Below, in pieces: positions 1 to 11,389 of a stretch of DNA of 64,000 bases. The DNA is from Apricaphanius iberus (lineage: Eukaryota; Chordata; Actinopteri; Cyprinodontiformes; Aphaniidae), in NCBI GenBank assembly GCA_028564705.1, contig JAPXFQ010001786.1, positions 372,001-436,000 on the forward strand. Reading direction: 5' to 3'. The notes below the pieces were generated by a model. It did no database searches. It saw only the letters and a list, made by a program, of their open reading frames with translations, and was not told where the DNA came from. A program made the translations under genes and the position numbers. The first letter of the stretch is position 1, and each line of letters starts with the position of its first letter.

Positions 1-100
1 AACCAACTTTCAGGTGCATTTCCGCCACCTACTGTGTAGGAGTGTGAGTCAGAGTAAGAAGATCACTGAGTGAAAAAAACAAAAAAACAACTTTTCTATT
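1..100. other. LINE 3' flank, no gene
   Basis: Flank beyond the 3' end of the minus-strand LINE. The minus strand reads AGTAGGTGGCGGAAATGCACC. From memory, this resembles a motif in the 5' leader of some fish I-type LINEs, so a second truncated copy may abut here. A short A-rich run follows. No coding sequence is seen. Confidence 0.3.
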
Positions 101-2995
101 CTATCTAGAATATTACTTTTCTTAATAAATTCTAAAACTAATTTATGGATACTGCATTCGCCATTTAACAATGTTTTAAATTATACTTTTCATATCCTTT
201 CTCTTTCAACTTTTCCTTTAATATCCTCCTGTTTGTTATATATTTACAACAATAACACAATACATGTTCCACCGTCTCCTTATCTTTTCCACAATCACAT
301 AAGCCTGTTGGATGCTTCCCCATCAAATACATAGTACTGTTTAACCCATTATGTCCCATTCTTAATCTTGATATTATTGTTTGTTCTTTATTATTCACTT
401 CCATAATTTTCATTTTGCCTACCTTTCTTTGAATACTAAACAAATGTCTTCCTTTTTCTCCTCTTATCCACAATTCTTGCCATTCACTCATCATATGCTT
501 CTTAATCACTGCTTTTACTTCTTTGTTACTAACAGGAATCTCTACCCATGTATTTAATTTAGGAGCTTGTTTAGCATAAAAATCTACTATTTCATTTCCC
601 TCCACTCCTTTATGTGCTGGGACCCACATAAATCTTATGTTTATTCCTAGTTTATCCAATCTAAAAAGGATTTCATATATTTCTTTGATAATATCTATCC
701 TACTGACCGATGTTATTGATTTGATTGCCACTAGTGCTGACAGAGAATCTGAACAAATTATTCCTTTTTTAATTCTATTTTGTTCTATCCAGCTTAAACT
801 AAATGAAATTAATAATAATTCTTCTGTAAATACTGGTAGATTGTTTGGAGTTCTTATTTTAACATATTTTTCTAAATTTGGAATATAAAAAGAAAAACCT
901 GTTCTTTCATCTTCTGGGTTCTTTGAACCATCTGTATATATTGGAGTATATTTTTTATGAATACTGTTTAATCTGTTAAATACAATATTATCCTAGTTTC
1001 CTTTACCTTTATTTTCTTCCATTTTTCTTTTTATATAAAAGTCTATACTACAACCAGTAAATATCCACTTTGGATATACTGAATATATAAATTTCTTTTT
1101 AAAGTGTATCTCCTTTAATTTATATACTTTTGCTAATTTATTTGCTTTTCCAATCATACTCTCATATTTTTAATTTCTATTTTCCCAAAAAAGAAACATT
1201 TCTTTATCAATTAAGAATTCTTTTTCTGTACTTCCCTGTATACTTGCCCAATAATTTAATAATTATTGTTTGAATCTCAAAGTAATTGGCATTTCTCCCA
1301 TTTCAACTTGCAACGAAGCTATAGGAGTTGCCTTCATAGCTCCACTGCATATTCTTAATGCCTGATTTTGTATTTTTTCCAATTTTATTTAATAAAGTTT
1401 TACAAGCAGCACTATACACTATACTTCCGTAATCAATCCCTGATCTAATCATTGTTATATATATTTGTTTTAATGCTATGGCATTTGTACCCCAATCTAT
1501 TCCTTTTAAACACCTCATTATATTTATTACTTTTTTACATTTCTCTTCTATTTTACTTATATTTTCATTCCAGATTAATTTACTATCAAAGATAATTCCT
1601 AAATATCTAAAACTCTGCACTTGATCTAACTTTTCTCCATATAATTTAAGATATTATTACTGCATTTCTCTTCTTAGTAAAAACCATACTTTTAGTTTTA
1701 TCCACTGAAAATTTGAATCCCCAATCAAATGACCATCTTTCTACTTTTAATATTTCTTCTTGTATTTTCTTCTGTATGTGCTGAATATTTATTCCCCTTT
1801 TCCATAAAGCTCCATCATCAGCAAATAGAGCCCTTCCAAAATCATTCCCTATATTATTAAAAACATCGTTTATCATTATAGTGAATAAAACTGGACTAAC
1901 TATACTGCCTTGGGGAGTTCCGTTTTCAACTAAATAACTTTTAGATTTTTTGTCTCCTATTTTTACTTGAATAGTTATATTAAATAAAAAAAATTTAATC
2001 CATTCATAAATTCTTCCCTTAATTCCTATTCTTTTCAGCTTTATTAATAATCCTTCTTTCCAAACCATATCATAAGCTTTTTCTATATCAAAAAATAATG
2101 CAATTATGCTCTCTTTATTATTCTGTGCTTTTCTTATTTCATTTTCTAAATATACTATTGGATCCATTGTCCCCCTGCCTTTCCTAAATCCACTTTGATA
2201 TGTTGTAATCAAATTATTGCTTTCAAGATAATAATTTATTCTCTCTGTAATCATTGTTTCCAATAATTTTCCTATATGAGAAGTAAGTGCTATTGGCCTA
2301 TAATTTTCTGGCTTACTTGAGTCTTATCCTGGTTTCAGTATCGGTATAATTAATGATTCTTTCCAATTTTTTGGTATTTGTTCCTCTATCCAAACTTTAT
2401 TATATAAGCTTAATAATTTCATCTTCATTTTACTTCCTAAATGATTAATCATTTCATACGTGATTTTATCATTTCCAGGTGCAGTTTTTTTACTTTCCCC
2501 TAATGACTTTTCCAATTCTTCCAGACTAAACTGTATGTCCATTAATGACATTTTATTCCCTTCCTCCTTTTCTCCATCATATTTTCTTCTAGTTTCTTCT
2601 CTTTTCTTCCTTCTATCCTCTGATAGATTGTCATTACTATTTATTTTAACAAAAGTTTTAGCTAACACCTCTGCTTTGTCCTCATTTTTAATTACTAACT
2701 CATCTCCTATTTTGAGTACTGTATAATTCCATTCTTTATAAATTCCTTTCATTTTCCTTATCATTCCCCAGACTTTATTTATTGGAGTTGTTCTTCCAAT
2801 TTTATCACAAAAACTTCTCCAGCTTTCCCTTTTTGTTCTTTTTATTACTTTCCTTACCTTTGCTTGTAATCTTTTATAATTTCTTAAATTGTCATAATTA
2901 TGCGTCTTTTTTAATACTTTTAAACTTTTATTTCTTTCCTTTATTGCTTTCTCACAATTCTGATTCCACCAAGGATCTCTAATTGTTGCCACTGT
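100..2995 (-). mobile_element. I-group (Nimb-like) LINE, 5'-truncated and frameshifted
   Basis: Non-LTR retrotransposon read on the minus strand in several broken frames. In order: a PWWN linker typical of the end of the AP-endonuclease domain (about 2990-2960); the start of reverse transcriptase (2700-2324, ends in a stop); the RT core (2263-1646) with YQSGFRKGRG, FFDIEKAYD, NGTPQGSIVSP and the catalytic FADDGALW; a connection segment (1620-1303); an RNase H domain (about 955-560) with its acidic residues visible in TDGS, TEEL, SDSLSAL and GNEIVDFYA; and a C-terminal CDCG..H....C zinc knuckle (about 300-240). The RNase H domain and FADDGALW place it in the I superfamily (established families). 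The endonuclease is missing and at least three frame breaks occur, so it is dead. The 3' end shows TAGAA-type repeats around 95-110. Confidence 0.88.
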
Positions 2996-3240
2996 AGTGC
3001 ACCTGTTAAGTCCATGAACACCAATACAGCTGAAAGTGATGAACGATGCCCTCATCTGCTTAACCAACCACAAAATGATCAGACAGGTTGAATTGATTTC
3101 ATGCCAGGCCTAAAAAAAGGGTGGATATTTCTATTCTATTCTATAGCACTCGTTATCTTTAGAAAAAGATAAGAACCTCAAATCTGTGTGTGTAGTAAGC
3201 AAAAAAATTAGACAGGCATATCTATTCAATTCATTCCAAT
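2996..3240. other. 5' junction of the LINE, no gene seen
   Basis: Unassigned sequence between the LINE truncation point and the next repeat. It contains TTCTATTCTATTCTAT at about 3129-3145, echoing the TTCTATTCTATCTAG near 95-110 at the other LINE end. This may be a target-site or tail remnant. No conserved ORF. Confidence 0.35.
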
Positions 3241-3660
3241 CAGTTAAAAGTTTTCTATTTAACGAATCCCAGTAGTGTCGTGAGGTGGTGCTCGGATCAT
3301 GCAGACTCCAACCACAGCAATTCCTCAGTAATCCCTCATACTGAGCATGCATGTAGCGACAGTGGAGAGAGAGAGAAAAAAAAAGTTGCCTTTAACAGGA
3401 AGAAACCTCCAGCAGAACCTGGCTCAGTACAACTGACCACAACTGTCTGGGGGTTTGAGAAGGCAGAGCAGAGACACAGAAAGAACAAAAGATCTGATGT
3501 AAGAGTAATTTCTGTATTAAAGAAAGTAAAAAAAAACTGATAACAGTGCATGGAAGACATTTGATCCCTGGGAGCATCCTCTGAATTCATGCCCCCAATC
3601 CAACAGGGCGTTGTAGCTGAGCAGGATACAAGACCAGGAGGAGCTTCTATGGTTTGAAAA
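3240..3660 (-). repeat. Interspersed repeat family A, copy 1
   Basis: Read on the minus strand this matches the plus-strand copies at 38.7, 46.7 and 49.1 kb. Shared blocks are CTCTTCTCTGTCTTCTCA-like sequence, CCCCCAGACAGT, GAGGTTTCTTCCTGTTAA, CTCCACTGTCGCTACATGC, CTCAGTATGAGGGATTACTG and GTTGGAGTCTGCATGATCC. The distal end also matches copy 3 (TAGCTGAGCAGGNTACNAGACC). No long ORF is consistent across copies, so it looks non-coding and mobile. It is a familiar type of acanthomorph repeat, but I cannot assign a family name. Confidence 0.75.
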
Positions 3661-3989
3661 AACACAGAAAACAAGGATAACTGCTGAAATAATAAAAAAA
3701 ATAATAATAAAATACACATAGAGAGTAGTGGAAGAAAAAAGTAGCTGAGTAAAGAAAAGTGGTCATTCTGTCCTCCAACAGTCTAAGCCTATAGCAGGAT
3801 AACCTAAGCTTTTCTAACTATAAGCTTTATTAAAAGGAAGGTTTTAAGCCTAGTCTTAAAAACAATATTAGATATCAATATTGTTTTTTATTTATTTTAT
3901 TTTTTTGTTAAATGACCTTACCTTACCAAACATGGTCAAGGAGTGGCTACAATTAATACCTCCATCCTCTGGAGGCGCTGTGTCTTTTT
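3661..3989. other. A/T-rich spacer upstream of snrpe
   Basis: Mostly A/T-rich and low complexity (A-rich 3695-3720, T-rich 3885-3905). No gene, RNA or transposon end recognised. Confidence 0.5.
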
Positions 3990-4133
3990 ACAAGTACATT
4001 ACAAATGCGCGGAACACGGAAGTAAACCCGCCATTGTAGCAGACTTGCAACGTGAGTGGAACGTTAAGGCTCCCTGAAGTCGAAAGAGGTGCTGCTTTTA
4101 TCGCTTTCTACTCGTTGGTGTTTTGCTGGAGAA
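3990..4133 (+). promoter_or_regulatory. snrpe: snrpe promoter and 5' UTR
   Basis: CpG content rises sharply just upstream of the snrpe start codon. An ETS-type CGGAAGT lies at 4017-4023 and a CCGCCATTGT box (YY1-like) follows at about 4029-4038. No TATA box is evident. This fits a TATA-less housekeeping promoter. The exact start site is inferred to lie around 4030-4080 and is not shown by the sequence. Confidence 0.55.
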
Positions 4134-7100
4134 ATGGCGTACAGAGGACAAGGACAGAAGGTCCAGAAGGTTATGGTGCAGCCCATTGTATCCTTTTGAT
4201 CAGACTGATTCTATAGCATTCAATGAGCCGCTATCGGAATTAGCAGCTAAGCTAATCTTTGTCTAAGTCGTTGCTAGCTTACAATTTTTCGTTTTGATGC
4301 CGTAAAAAACCGGTTCGATTTAATGTTCGTGTGGGTAAGTTCGGCGTGTTTAAGTCTGTTTCTGGCTAGTCTGGAAGGACACGTTTACGGACCCGGCCTG
4401 TGAGGGAAATATTACCGCGTTGAAGTTGGCATGGATATCGGTAACTCATTAAAATGAGAAAGTAGCAGAAAATCGCAGCTGTATTTAAGTAGCTGTGATA
4501 TAATCAAAACTATCGCAACCTTTTAAAATATAGCGCGGTTTTTAGAACACAAGTGATGTGTAACATGTGGACAGTATTAGGCCAGTTTTTAATTGTCCTA
4601 CTCTGATTACGGTAGGTTTAACCTACCAGTTATAGATGGTATTAGAATTTAATTAGAATTTAACCGGATTAAGTTCTTTTTTCCACCGGACCCCAGCTGA
4701 GGACGCCTTCATTTCTATATTTTTTTGTTGTCACAAATAGTTGAATGGTTTAATGAATTGGACGCAATATATGAAAGCCTTTATAGTAATATCTGCGCTA
4801 AGTTTGACTTTGGGTATTTTAAGTTTAACAGAACTGACGTAATATTCCTTCAAAACGGTGAAGTCAGCATCTGAAACATGGCACAATGTTTCCTTCTTTT
4901 TTATTCTTTAACATAAAACATAACAGGTGCACATATCTGTTTGTTCTGAGCATCCATTAGTCTATTTCCTATTTAAAGCTACAGATAGAAAACCATTGGG
5001 CTCAGAATTTTACAGATCTGTCCCCAAAATAACAAACAGGCTCATCAAATTGATCCACTAGGGATACTACATCATTTGCAGTGGGACCGTGAACTTTACT
5101 GCTGTTTCCCAGCTTATTAGCAGTCAGTTTTCTGTCTCGTTTTCCACTGCGCCTGCTTCCATTTCCAAAGATTTTTACATTCCTGCCACCTCTGTCACGA
5201 TTAGCGTTGTTATGACCACCCCTGCGACCTCATCACATACCTTTTCTTTTTTACCTTTTTTTTTCTGCAACTGACTGTTGCTTCGTGATGTTGCAGTTTC
5301 ACTTTTCTTCTCCCTGGAAAATTGAACATCTTGATCAGAGGGTAAATATTCCTCTTCAGAATCTGAATCAGCTGCACGGCTGGGACCTCGGACGTCTCTG
5401 CATCATAAGTTTTATCTTTCTAAAACTTGTTCTCTCTTTGCTGTGACAGCAGCTGCTGCAACCCCACTGGTGGTAAGGTCTAAAAGCTGGTGTACTCCAT
5501 AAGTTTCCATGGTAACACACTCTAAAATATGACTTAGATTAAAGTTGCAGAAGTCCACCATCTCCTGATGTAAAGCCTTCTTTCTGCTGTGTTCTGGGTT
5601 TTTTTTCAAGCGCAGTTTGTGAGCTTGGGGTCATTTTCTTGTCAGACCATGTGTGTTTGGACCGAACTGACGCTCTCAGATCGAAGGGAAATCATTTAGA
5701 ATGTTGATGGGTCCTGGAGAAAACTTTCATGGTCAGGCAACACGAGGGAATAGAGCTATTTGGCCATGATGCCAGGAATGTTTGGAGGAGTCAAAGTAAA
5801 GCTTTCATACCAGAGAATTTTGTGCAAACTGTTGAGCACGGCGGTGGTACGGTCAAGCTGTGGGGTTGTCTCGGTGGCAATGCTGTAAATGGAGGAAATA
5901 GAAGAGCAATGGTCATATGAGTAAGTCGTCAAATATCCAGCCAGTTTTTTTTCAACGTAGCTTTTAGGTGGCTGCAGAAATGCATGATGCAACTTAGAAG
6001 ACTTTATTAATAAATGCAGTGTATGTATTTATACAGGCCTCTAAATGTTTTTTTGTTCCAGTGGATGAAAGAAAGTAGACAAATAAATGCAAACATGTGT
6101 AACGTTTATTTTTAAAGATCACTGAGATGTTTGTTGCGAAAAAAACAAAACAGGATGTTTAAAGCAAATAATTGAATCCATAATAATTAGACTTATGGCC
6201 AGCTGCATGTAAACTATGATTAGGTTTTTGGCTGGCATTTGGTGCAGCATCGAGCTGAGCTGTTTGTCCAATAGATTTCTGAACTAAACTGGCTGGTAGG
6301 AGGAAGTTTGGAACTTTTTATCATTGGTAGCCAAAAACAGAAAAGAGATTTTTAAATCCTGGTTCTAAAACAAAAAGATTATGCCCCACAGTTGGCAATA
6401 ATTACTCCCTGTATTTGTATTTAGCTATTAATAGGGCCGGGCAGTATACCGAAAATGTACAGATACCAAAATGTATGACGGTTACCGACGGCATTTTGCC
6501 CGTGCCGGTAAAGTCAGTATGTAAAAAAGGCACACACAGAGGCAATAACACCCAACTAAGGGGAAAGCGCTGCTAACACAGCTACTGTGTAGCTATATTT
6601 AGGGAGAGTTTACTCGTCTACCGACTGTTTCTCAGAAAAAAGCGACGTTTTATGGCATTAGTGGATATTTAGAAGCTAAAGTGGAGCACATATGTTTGTT
6701 ACTGCAGCAACAGAGCTGCAGAGCGCTTCCAGCTCAACAGCTACACCTGCCCAGGTCCTCATAGTCCTGCACAGTTGGAGCAGATATGAACCCTGCTGAG
6801 TTGCTGCTTGAAGCTGCCGCCTGTTCCCATCTGTGCTCTTATGTAAAATATTTTCTGTCTAAAATAAACGACTGCACACTAAAATCACCTACTTCACTAA
6901 GCCCCTGTCAGTTTGTCTCCTCATCTGATCTGTGTGATCACTTCTTAGTTTAAACTGGACTCTTAAGAAACACAGAAAGGAGAGGGAATCAAACACTGAA
7001 TTAAAAAGCAGTTTGAAGCCCGACAACAGCAAGAAGCCACAAACAGTTTGCACATTTTAAAGAACATTATGTAAATTTGGCTACTACCGGACATAGACAA

Positions 7101-10100
7101 CAGAAAATGAGGGGGGGGGCTTTATGTGTTCCTTATTGTCATTCACTTGTTATCGAAGTGAAATGCTCAGTATACCATGATATTAATTTTACCTCATATC
7201 ACCCAGCCCTTGCTATTAATGTTTTAATTTCTCCAGCGTAACCTGCCATTATGTGTAGGGTAAGTGGATCGCTGGAGATAGATGTTTTATTTAGTGGAAG
7301 CAACAAAACTAGCTATACTATAGTTGGATGGGGCGGCAAGATAAATGGAAGAAAAACGGAGTATTTAGAACTATCACCAGCTTGCATTAATAAGACTGAT
7401 TGAAAACTATAAACCAGTTTTCTCTGAACCGTTGGAATGAACATCATACTGTAAATGTCTGAGTATATATGTATTTTTTGCCTTGACTTGATGTTTCAGA
7501 ACCTCATTTTCAGATACCTCCAGAATGTAAGTAGTTGTCGCTTTGTCTTCTAGTCAGAGGTGGAGCGATGTCTGAATCAGAAGACTGATTCTTTTTCCCT
7601 CTCATTCCCAGCGCTCCAGAATCCAGGTGTGGCTCTATGAGCAGGTCAACATGCGGATAGAGGGCTGCATTATTGTAAGTTAGGGCATATTTATCTACAA
7701 ATATTCAGCTTTTGAAAAGGTTTGGTTCTTCATTTTGAGCAATAATTAGGAGTTATGTTTGATAATTGATGTTTGGTTTTCCTGAAGCGTTTGTGATTGG
7801 TTAGAATAGGCTGTATGTGTGAGCCAGGCTGGGATTAAATCATTCTGTATCAGATGATATGTTTGTGATGCATTATTAAACAGGTCTGCGTGTTAAACAT
7901 GGTTGTTATGGGAACCTCTCCTCTTTGATCGTTTCAGGGCTTCGATGAGTACATGAACCTGGTTCTAGATGATGCTGAAGAAATCCACATGAAGACCAAG
8001 AACAGAAAGATGCTGGGTAAGCTGATTTCATTCGCCTCCTCTGGGGTCAGCCCTACAGTATCTGGATGCAGCGGACCACGTCCATTTCACAGCTTTTTTA
8101 GCACATTCAGTTGTATTAGAAGTGGCCTATATAGATGTTGAAAAGCTGTTAAATCCAGGCGAATGGTTGCTGAGGTACTTAACCTAAAAAGGCCCGAAGC
8201 TGATCGAGAGTTCTTCCACAGTATTCTTAGATCCAGAAGAGTGAATATATTTTTCTATGTTTTTTTGTGCCAGACCAACAGATAGTAATAACATAGTTAT
8301 AAAGTAAAAGGAACAGGTTTATTCTATTTTCCAAGTGATTATCTGAAATCTGTAGCCTGTATATGTATTCAGCTGCTCGAAGTCTGTGTTTTACTTTTTA
8401 TGAACAGTTCAGGCTCAATTAGATTGGATGGAGAGTGTTTATAAAGAGCAAATATCCAGCTTTGCCACAGACTCAATTGGAATTAGGTTTGGATTTTCAC
8501 TCATCTATTCTTACACATAAATCCGCTTGAACTAAAATCATTATAATTTAGCTCTGGTTGTGGATTATTTTTTTTTTTTCCTCTTGGAAGGTGGACCTCC
8601 ACTTTCTTAAGTCTTCTGTAACCTCAATCCGGTTGTTTTTCGGTATAGTCTTGGATTTAGCTCTAGCACTGCCACAATTAGGTTTTTTTAAAGCTTTTTT
8701 TTCTTTTTCTTAAATGGTCGCTGTACCTTTTGCTGCTTTGTCTGCCTTTCTGCCCCTGACACACATGCTCAGTTGTGGCAGTCAGGGTCAGCCGTGGCGT
8801 TACCAGAAAAGCCCAGCCCACAGTATCAGGGTGGGCCAACAATGGAGCTCTAAAGTTCCTGAGAGTTTTATTAAATATAAAGCAAAGCGTGTGTAATGCA
8901 GAACTAATGAGGTAGAAGCTGCGTTCCATGGCAGCACAGTGGTTGCTTGACAGTTATCAAAGTTCGTGGTTACAACATGACAAAATGTCCCGTTATTTAA
9001 GTGGTATTAAAGGTGAAGTATCGTTTTTTGCAAAATGGACCTTATGATTATGTTCATTTACTCACCCAGACAAGTTTGGAGCCACTTGGAGTCCTTTGGG
9101 AGAAGTTTATAGTCATTTGTGATCAGCGTATATCCATATATTGGGAGTTAACTCTTTAGGCGGCTGACTTTTTCATATAAAATATTCCATTTTGATATCT
9201 CTAGTTACCAATACTTCCCGATGGGGAACTCAGAAGTCCCGGCATCATAAGTTTTTTTCTTTCTTAAACTCACTCTCTATGCTGTGACCGCAGCAGCTGC
9301 ACCTCGTGTCCCCCGCTGACTGCGCTGAGTAAAAGGCTGATTTACTCCAAAAGTTTCCATGGTAACACACCCAAAAATGTGCCTAGATTAAAGGTACACA
9401 TGTCCGCCATGTCCTGGTGTAAAGTAGTACTTAAATTAGTGGCCCTATCTCCAGCTGTGGCTCGTTAAAGTCAGCAATGTTGCTTGTCGCAATATTGCGA
9501 CTTTGGCGCCTAGAGGGTTAATGGGGCAACCAAAGTGCAGCTTCTAAATAAGGCATTATCTCAACCAAGTATCATTTTATAAAGTGCTTTTTTTTTCAGA
9601 TTAAAATGGCCCCACATAAACCACACCATCCGGCCTCCAAATTAAAAAAATGTTCACATACCCTCCTCCTCCTATCCGTTGGGATAGGGGGAGGAGGGTA
9701 CTCTACATTGGGCCGAGTACAGACGAGCCAGGTCAGGTAAAGGAAACAGCATCTGCAAAGACAGCAGCACATGGAACATGGACAAGGGGAGCCGAGGCAC
9801 TGACAGGGCACCCAGAGAGGGGAAGGCTGAGACCCCCATCCAAGCTCCATCTGGAGGCGCCCAGGCAGCCACAGCTGGCCGCCGATCCAGAGGCAAAGTG
9901 CACTGCCACAAAGCTTTTTGATGAATTGCTACAACTATTCATCTGAGTTCGGAGCATCTCAGATGCTTTGTGGTTGTCTGCAGGAGTGTTTTATAGGCTT
10001 TTAATCCAACTACACTAACGCAATTTCAATGACATCACTGCTGTACTGAAACCCAGTTGTAGTTTGAGCAGGACTTTGACTCTATGGTGCTTAGACAGAA

Positions 10101-10907
10101 CCTGCTACTGCAAAAAACATGGTTCATGTTTGCCTTTTTTTTATTGCGTAAAAAAAATGACCAAGTGGAATAAGTTGAGCTTCCAAACGCTCCCTCTTCA
10201 CGACCTGCTCAGACTACAGCTCTAATGGCTGCAATGATATTGAAATCACTTTATTGTAAATTGGAATTGGTTGGATTAAAAGTCTGTAAAACAGTTCTGC
10301 AGGCAACAACCTATCACCTCTGAGATGCTCTGAACTCACAGGGAAATAGTGCTAGCGATTCCTGAGAAAACATGAGTGAAATTGAGTTTTGTGGCAGATA
10401 ATGCCTTATTTTGAGGCTGCACTTTGGTTGCTCCATTAACTCCCATTATATGGATATACGCTGATTGCAAATGGATTTAAACATCTCTCAAAGGACTTCA
10501 AGTGGCTCAAAACTTCGAAGTAAATGACTGTTATGCTTGCTATATGGCCCAGGTCGAAAAAGTTATTTCCCTTTATTACTTTTTTATGGCAATATTTGTT
10601 TTTGATAGTTTTCTTTAAACTTTTTCATTATGATTCTTTGATTCTTAACTTTAGGTGATTGTTGGCTTGCTCCTTTACAAATCCATTTTTCGGTGACCGT
10701 ATGCTTAGAGTAGTTTAAGATTTTAGCACTTTGAGATGAAGTTAAGGTTTGTTTAAAATGTAAACTGACACTTTCGATCTGATTTTTCTTTGCATTATCT
10801 GATCTGCCTTTACGTGGCTGTCCTAAACCTGTTGGTTGACCTGTCTGCCAGGGAGGATCATGTTGAAAGGAGACAACATTACGCTGCTGCAGAGTGTGTC
10901 CAGCTAA
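4134..10907 (+). CDS. snrpe: Small nuclear ribonucleoprotein E (SmE)
   Basis: Core Sm protein of the U1, U2, U4 and U5 snRNPs. In the heptameric Sm ring it sits with SmF and SmG and helps encircle the snRNA Sm site; assembly is cytoplasmic and function nuclear. Five coding exons: 4134-4187, 7500-7526, 7612-7674, 7938-8016 and 10852-10907, all with GT-AG introns. Spliced length is 279 nt, 92 aa, the family's usual length. Exon 1 reads [18 protein letters not shown]. Exons 2-3 hold [19 protein letters not shown] (Sm1 region). Exon 4 holds [17 protein letters not shown]. Exon 5 holds the Sm2 motif [15 protein letters not shown] before the stop. The last intron phase is 1 (g|gg). The ATG is chosen because it begins the conserved N-terminus. 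The protein looks near-identical to human SNRPE, and no lesions are seen. Introns 1 and 4 are large and transposon-filled. Confidence 0.97.
4188..5383. other. snrpe intron 1, 5' part
   Basis: Intronic DNA. The first few hundred bases are CpG-containing, the edge of the promoter island. Beyond that no feature is recognised, apart from a pyrimidine-rich stretch at 5100-5270 with no coding support. Confidence 0.5.
5384..5600. repeat. Dispersed repeat B, copy 1
   Basis: Resembles 9235-9435 in the same orientation. Shared blocks are GCATCATAAGTTTTNTCTTTCT, GCTGTGAC.GCAGCAGCTGC, TACTCCA.AAGTTTCCATGG, TAACACAC and GTAAAG. The second copy lies inside a TTAA-flanked element, so this one is probably a degraded relative of that piggyBac-type MITE. 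Confidence 0.6.
5640..5990 (+). mobile_element. Tc1-like transposase fragment
   Basis: The plus-strand ORF at 5729-5920 carries [12 protein letters not shown] and then [13 protein letters not shown], the region between the first and second catalytic aspartates of Tc1 transposases (compare VKHGGGNVMVWGC in the intact element at 22 kb). The rest of the transposase is missing or unreadable. It is an old, truncated relic inside snrpe intron 1. Confidence 0.75.
6000..6431. other. snrpe intron 1, unassigned
   Basis: Intron sequence ending in the 8-bp duplication GCTATTAA (6424-6431) that flanks the next element. No gene seen. Confidence 0.4.
6432..7211. mobile_element. hAT-like non-autonomous element with 8-bp target duplication
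   Basis: Left end TAGGGCCGGGCAGTATACC and right end, reverse-complemented, AAGGGCTGGGTGATATGAGG: an imperfect short terminal inverted repeat of the common GGGCTGGGCGATAT type. It is flanked by identical 8-bp copies of GCTATTAA (6424-6431 and 7212-7219). The 8-bp duplication and the end sequence indicate hAT mobilisation. The 780 bp inside hold no transposase, so it depended on an autonomous partner. Confidence 0.75.
8017..9009. other. snrpe intron 4, 5' part
   Basis: Intronic sequence with T-runs at 8566-8580 and 8690-8710. Short open frames on both strands at 8.7-8.9 kb are mirror shadows with no recognisable domain. No gene seen. Confidence 0.45.
9152..9518. mobile_element. piggyBac-type MITE (TTAA duplication)
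   Basis: Flanked by TTAA on both sides (9148-9151 and 9519-9522). Left end is CTCTTTAGGCGGC; right end, reverse-complemented, is CCCTCTAGGCGCC (10 of 13 identical). Removing it and one TTAA restores the match between the two foldback arms, which confirms it as an insertion. The 367 bp carry no transposase. The interior resembles 5384-5600. Confidence 0.75.
9659..9700. repeat. Near-perfect C/G-rich hairpin
   Basis: Arms 9659-9677 and 9682-9700 are complementary at 18 of 19 positions with a 4-base loop (GTTG). The left arm is pyrimidine-rich (CCCTCCTCCTCC core) and the right arm purine-rich. It lies in the block inserted in the foldback's left arm. It may be the joined ends of a small mobile element or simply a hairpin-forming satellite unit. 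Confidence 0.7.
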
Positions 10908-11038
10908 AGGAGGAGACGCCTACATCTCTAGACTTTACTAGAAACTGTTTTTCCCCCCTTTTACTATGGTCTGTGTTTTTTGTTTATAAGACATGGATAT
11001 TGTAACTGTTTCTCTCTACCACATGGTTCAATTTCGAA

Positions 11039-11044
11039 AATAAA
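11039..11044 (+). terminator. snrpe: snrpe polyadenylation signal
   Basis: AATAAA lies 132 bases after the snrpe stop codon (10905-10907) and is followed by a T/G-rich stretch. Distance and context fit a short housekeeping 3' UTR. Confidence 0.8.
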
Positions 11045-11389
11045 GTTTTGTTTTTTCCTACAGTTTAGTTGTGTGGTTCTTAAAAAGTGAAATTCCAAGG
11101 AAATATGGTAATTGGGCCATTAAGCGCCACTGCCATCTAGTGGTTGAAGGAATTAATGAAAAAATCTCATTTAGGTCTAGGTCAAATTAAAATTACCCTT
11201 TCTAAATGCAGCATGAGAGCACCGATATCTAGTCGAATCAAACATCTGGCCAAGTGTGAAACAAATGAATGAATTGAAAAAATGTGTCCAGAAGGTGGAT
11301 TAAATTATATTAAACCTAATAGTATTAGAAATATACCTTTACATATTTGTTGAATGATTAATTCTTAATTCGGTCACTGCTTCCCGCAC

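Larger units (their letters stand above)
9010..10570. repeat. Large foldback (long inverted repeat) element
   Basis: Outer arms match in reverse complement: GAGCCACTTG.AGTCCTTTG, ATCAGCGTATATCCATATA and GGGAGTTAA on the left recur inverted in 10370-10570, as do CAACCAAAGTGCAGC and AAGGCATTATCT (left 9528-9560). The inner arms also pair: 9945-10110 (GAGCATCTCAGA, GCTTTTAATCCAAC, GAGCAGG) against 10200-10360. The axis is near 10100-10180. The left arm is longer because a piggyBac-type MITE (9152-9518) and a second block (about 9590-9945) inserted into it. No transposase is visible. It lies in snrpe intron 4. Confidence 0.75.

Noticed and set aside
3336..3719. 127-codon minus-strand ORF with hydrophobic start
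   Set aside because: Falls within repeat family A copy 1 and A/T-rich flank; the frame is not shared by the other copies.
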